This document shows, one piece after another, positions 5,408-5,898 of a stretch of 5,898 nt of DNA; the stretch's first letter is position 1; every line of letters begins with the position of its first letter. Under the pieces are notes generated by a model. The model was not told the DNA's origin and did not search any database. It saw only the letters and a program-made list of their open reading frames with translations. Made by a program: the position numbers and the translations under genes. This DNA comes from Aquirhabdus sp. (GTDB lineage: Bacteria > Pseudomonadota > Gammaproteobacteria > Pseudomonadales > Moraxellaceae), in NCBI GenBank assembly GCA_030151145.1, contig JASLEL010000407.1, positions 1 through 5,898 of the forward strand, given 5' to 3'.

Positions 5408-5898
5408 GTGCATGTAAACCAGATTCCTGCAAGGGGTGCGCGGCACCTGAGATTGCGGCCATTGATGCGCTCGATACTGCTCCTGGGCAGTGCGGGTACG
5501 CTGCTGTCCGGCTGTATGGTGGGTCCAGATTTCAAGTCGCCACCACCGCCTGCCACAGCAACCGATCATTACACCGCAAAGCCTTTGTCCGGCACGACCG
5601 TTGAAACTGCAGATGCGGGTGCAGCGGGCAAGGCTCAGCGCTTAAGCTACGGTCAGGCCATTCCGGATGCGTGGTGGACGCAGTTTCATTCTGAGACGTT
5701 GAATCAACTGGTGCAGAGTGCGCTGGCCCATAGTCCGAATCTTGTGGCCGCACAGGCGGCACTGCGTCAGGCTCAGGAAAACTACAATGCGCAGGCCGGT
5801 ACGGTGAAATATCCGACCGTCGCAGCCCAACTGGGTGCGACACGCGAGCGGGCTGAGCTGTTTGGCACCACGCCATCCACGCTCAATCTGTTTAATGC
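5408..5898 (+). CDS. NodT/OprM-type outer-membrane factor lipoprotein, N-terminal part
   Basis: This is the start of an outer-membrane channel protein of the TolC-like efflux family, cut off by the window edge after 163 complete codons; such proteins are usually about 450-500 residues. A signal sequence (RSILLLGSAGTLLSGC) ends in lipobox Leu-Ser-Gly-Cys with the lipidated Cys36. It is followed by MVGPDF, the hallmark N-terminus of NodT/OprM lipoproteins. Met at +2 rather than Asp fits outer-membrane sorting. A Pro-rich linker (44-48) leads to IPDAWWTQFHSETLNQLV (85-102) and ALAHSPNLVAAQAALRQAQ (105-123), the conserved start of the periplasmic alpha-barrel repeats, then a first beta-strand region (YPTVAAQLGATRE). 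The start is taken as GTG 5408 because of GAGGA at 5396-5400. An in-frame ATG at 5465 would give a more typical 16-residue signal. It would supply the outer-membrane exit duct for the adaptor/ABC exporter upstream, although a long spacer separates them. Confidence 0.92.
   Translation, partial: MHVNQIPARGARHLRLRPLMRSILLLGSAGTLLSGCMVGPDFKSPPPPATATDHYTAKPLSGTTVETADAGAAGKAQRLSYGQAIPDAWWTQFHSETLNQLVQSALAHSPNLVAAQAALRQAQENYNAQAGTVKYPTVAAQLGATRERAELFGTTPSTLNLFN

Overview
The window looks like a piece of a Gram-negative, moderately GC-rich genome, probably from Pseudomonadota. The evidence is a lipobox-bearing outer-membrane efflux lipoprotein, a periplasmic adaptor tail, MacB/Lol-type ABC components and clear GGAG/AGGA ribosome-binding sites. 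I cannot name the genus. All convincing genes lie on the + strand.

Layout: (1) bases 1-53 encode the last 16 residues of what is probably a periplasmic membrane-fusion (HlyD/MacA-type) adaptor. (2) 53-745 is a MacB/LolD-class ABC ATPase with every catalytic motif intact. (3) 746-1915 and 1942-3114 are two different FtsX/MacB-type permeases, each predicted to have one N-terminal and three C-terminal membrane helices around a large periplasmic domain. (4) 3095-4363 is a stand-alone acyltransferase of the condensation-domain/PapA/wax-synthase superfamily, with an HxxxDG active-site motif. (5) 4404-4955 is a small, unrecognised protein with about four membrane helices. (6) 4956-5407 is a spacer of about 450 bases with no gene I can support. 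(7) 5408 to the window edge is the N-terminal part of a NodT/OprM-type outer-membrane factor lipoprotein.

The first six reading frames are packed as an operon: 1-base overlap, 0-base gap, 26-base gap, 20-base overlap, 40-base gap. Both gaps contain a tiny ORF with its own Shine-Dalgarno sequence, and its stop overlaps the next start codon as ATGA. Together the genes specify a complete tripartite ABC exporter (adaptor, ATPase, heteromeric permease pair, outer-membrane channel). An acyl- or aminoacyl-transferring enzyme and a small membrane protein sit in the middle of it. The simplest reading is export of an acylated or peptide/polyketide-type molecule whose last conjugation step is coupled to export. 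The substrate cannot be read from this window, and the biosynthetic genes, if any, would lie outside it.
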